From the NCBI GenBank assembly GCA_016763735.1, contig JAESTE010000109.1:1-6918 (forward strand): a stretch of DNA of 6,918 bases. The letters run 5' to 3'. A program made the position numbers and the translations under genes. The notes beneath the pieces are model-generated. The model saw only the letters and a program-made list of their open reading frames with translations, did not search any database and was not told the origin of the DNA. This DNA is from Nitrospinaceae bacterium (GTDB lineage Bacteria; Nitrospinota; Nitrospinia; Nitrospinales; VA-1). Of the stretch, positions 6,779-6,918 are shown piece by piece (position 1 is the first letter of the stretch; each line of letters opens with the position of its first letter).

Positions 6779-6918
6779 ATGCGCATTATCGATTTTCTGC
6801 AACGCAGTCCTGCTTTTACACAAGGTGATGCCAAATTTATAGATCTTGATAATGATGTTTCATTTAATTATCAGGAAATATTCAATATCTCACAGCATAT
6901 TGCTGAACTACTAAGAGA
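6779..6918 (+). CDS. AMP-forming acyl-CoA ligase, N-terminus (3' partial), benzoylacetate-CoA ligase candidate
   Basis: Forty-six residues are visible before the window ends. They match the start of adenylate-forming acyl-CoA synthetases: a short helix (IIDFLQRSP), then KFIDLDNDVSFNYQEIF, equivalent to the usual 'P-A-hydrophobic-x-D-x-x-x-x-T/S-Y-x-E-L' strand and turn, then a helix ending in AELLR. The start is the ATG at 6779 because an in-frame TAA lies at 6770-6772; the only purine run (AGGGA, 6753-6757) is about 21 bases away, so initiation looks weak. It begins 29 bases after the ApcE-like gene in the same operon. In the Apc pathway a ligase (bal) converts the carboxylation product benzoylacetate to its CoA ester, which fits this position. 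The AMP-binding, ATP-binding and catalytic motifs lie beyond the window, so both activity and substrate are inferred. Confidence 0.68.
   Translation, partial: MRIIDFLQRSPAFTQGDAKFIDLDNDVSFNYQEIFNISQHIAELLR

Overview
The window holds one tightly packed, co-directional (+ strand) gene cluster that reads as a five-subunit ATP-dependent ketone carboxylase of the acetophenone carboxylase (Apc) type, followed by the start of an acyl-CoA ligase. The order is HyuA-like subunit (5' truncated by the window edge), small zinc-ribbon subunit, second HyuA-like subunit, HyuB-like subunit, and a roughly 32 kDa protein of unknown fold. This matches my recollection of apcABCDE followed by the benzoylacetate-CoA ligase gene (bal) in the denitrifier Aromatoleum aromaticum. 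The protein families are read directly from the sequence. The Apc assignment rests on gene order, the presence of two HyuA-type genes, and the fifth gene. The actual substrate is inferred and not proven.

Layout: 1-972 is the C-terminal half of the first HyuA-type subunit. 972-1379 encodes the zinc-ribbon subunit and overlaps the previous stop by one base. 1380-1440 is the only sizeable gap. 1441-3588 encodes the complete second HyuA-type subunit. 3604-5883 encodes the HyuB-type subunit. 5886-6749 encodes the ApcE-like protein. 6779 to the window end encodes the N-terminus of an AMP-forming ligase. I saw no RNA genes, mobile elements, long repeats, CRISPR arrays or convincing terminators. There is no gene-free stretch above 61 bases, and the whole window looks like one transcription unit that begins upstream and continues downstream.

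Proposed joint function: the HyuA/HyuA'/HyuB/small subunits form the core that activates bicarbonate and a methyl ketone with ATP and carboxylates the ketone to a beta-keto acid (benzoylacetate if the substrate is acetophenone). The ApcE-like protein is an extra component needed for activity in the characterised enzyme. The downstream ligase would trap the unstable beta-keto acid as its CoA thioester for thiolysis.

Organism: the base composition is moderate (about 45-50% GC by eye), starts are ATG with Shine-Dalgarno sites, and the genes are densely coupled. This suggests a proteobacterium, perhaps a gammaproteobacterium, and not one of the high-GC Betaproteobacteria in which Apc was characterised. 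The taxonomic guess is weak.
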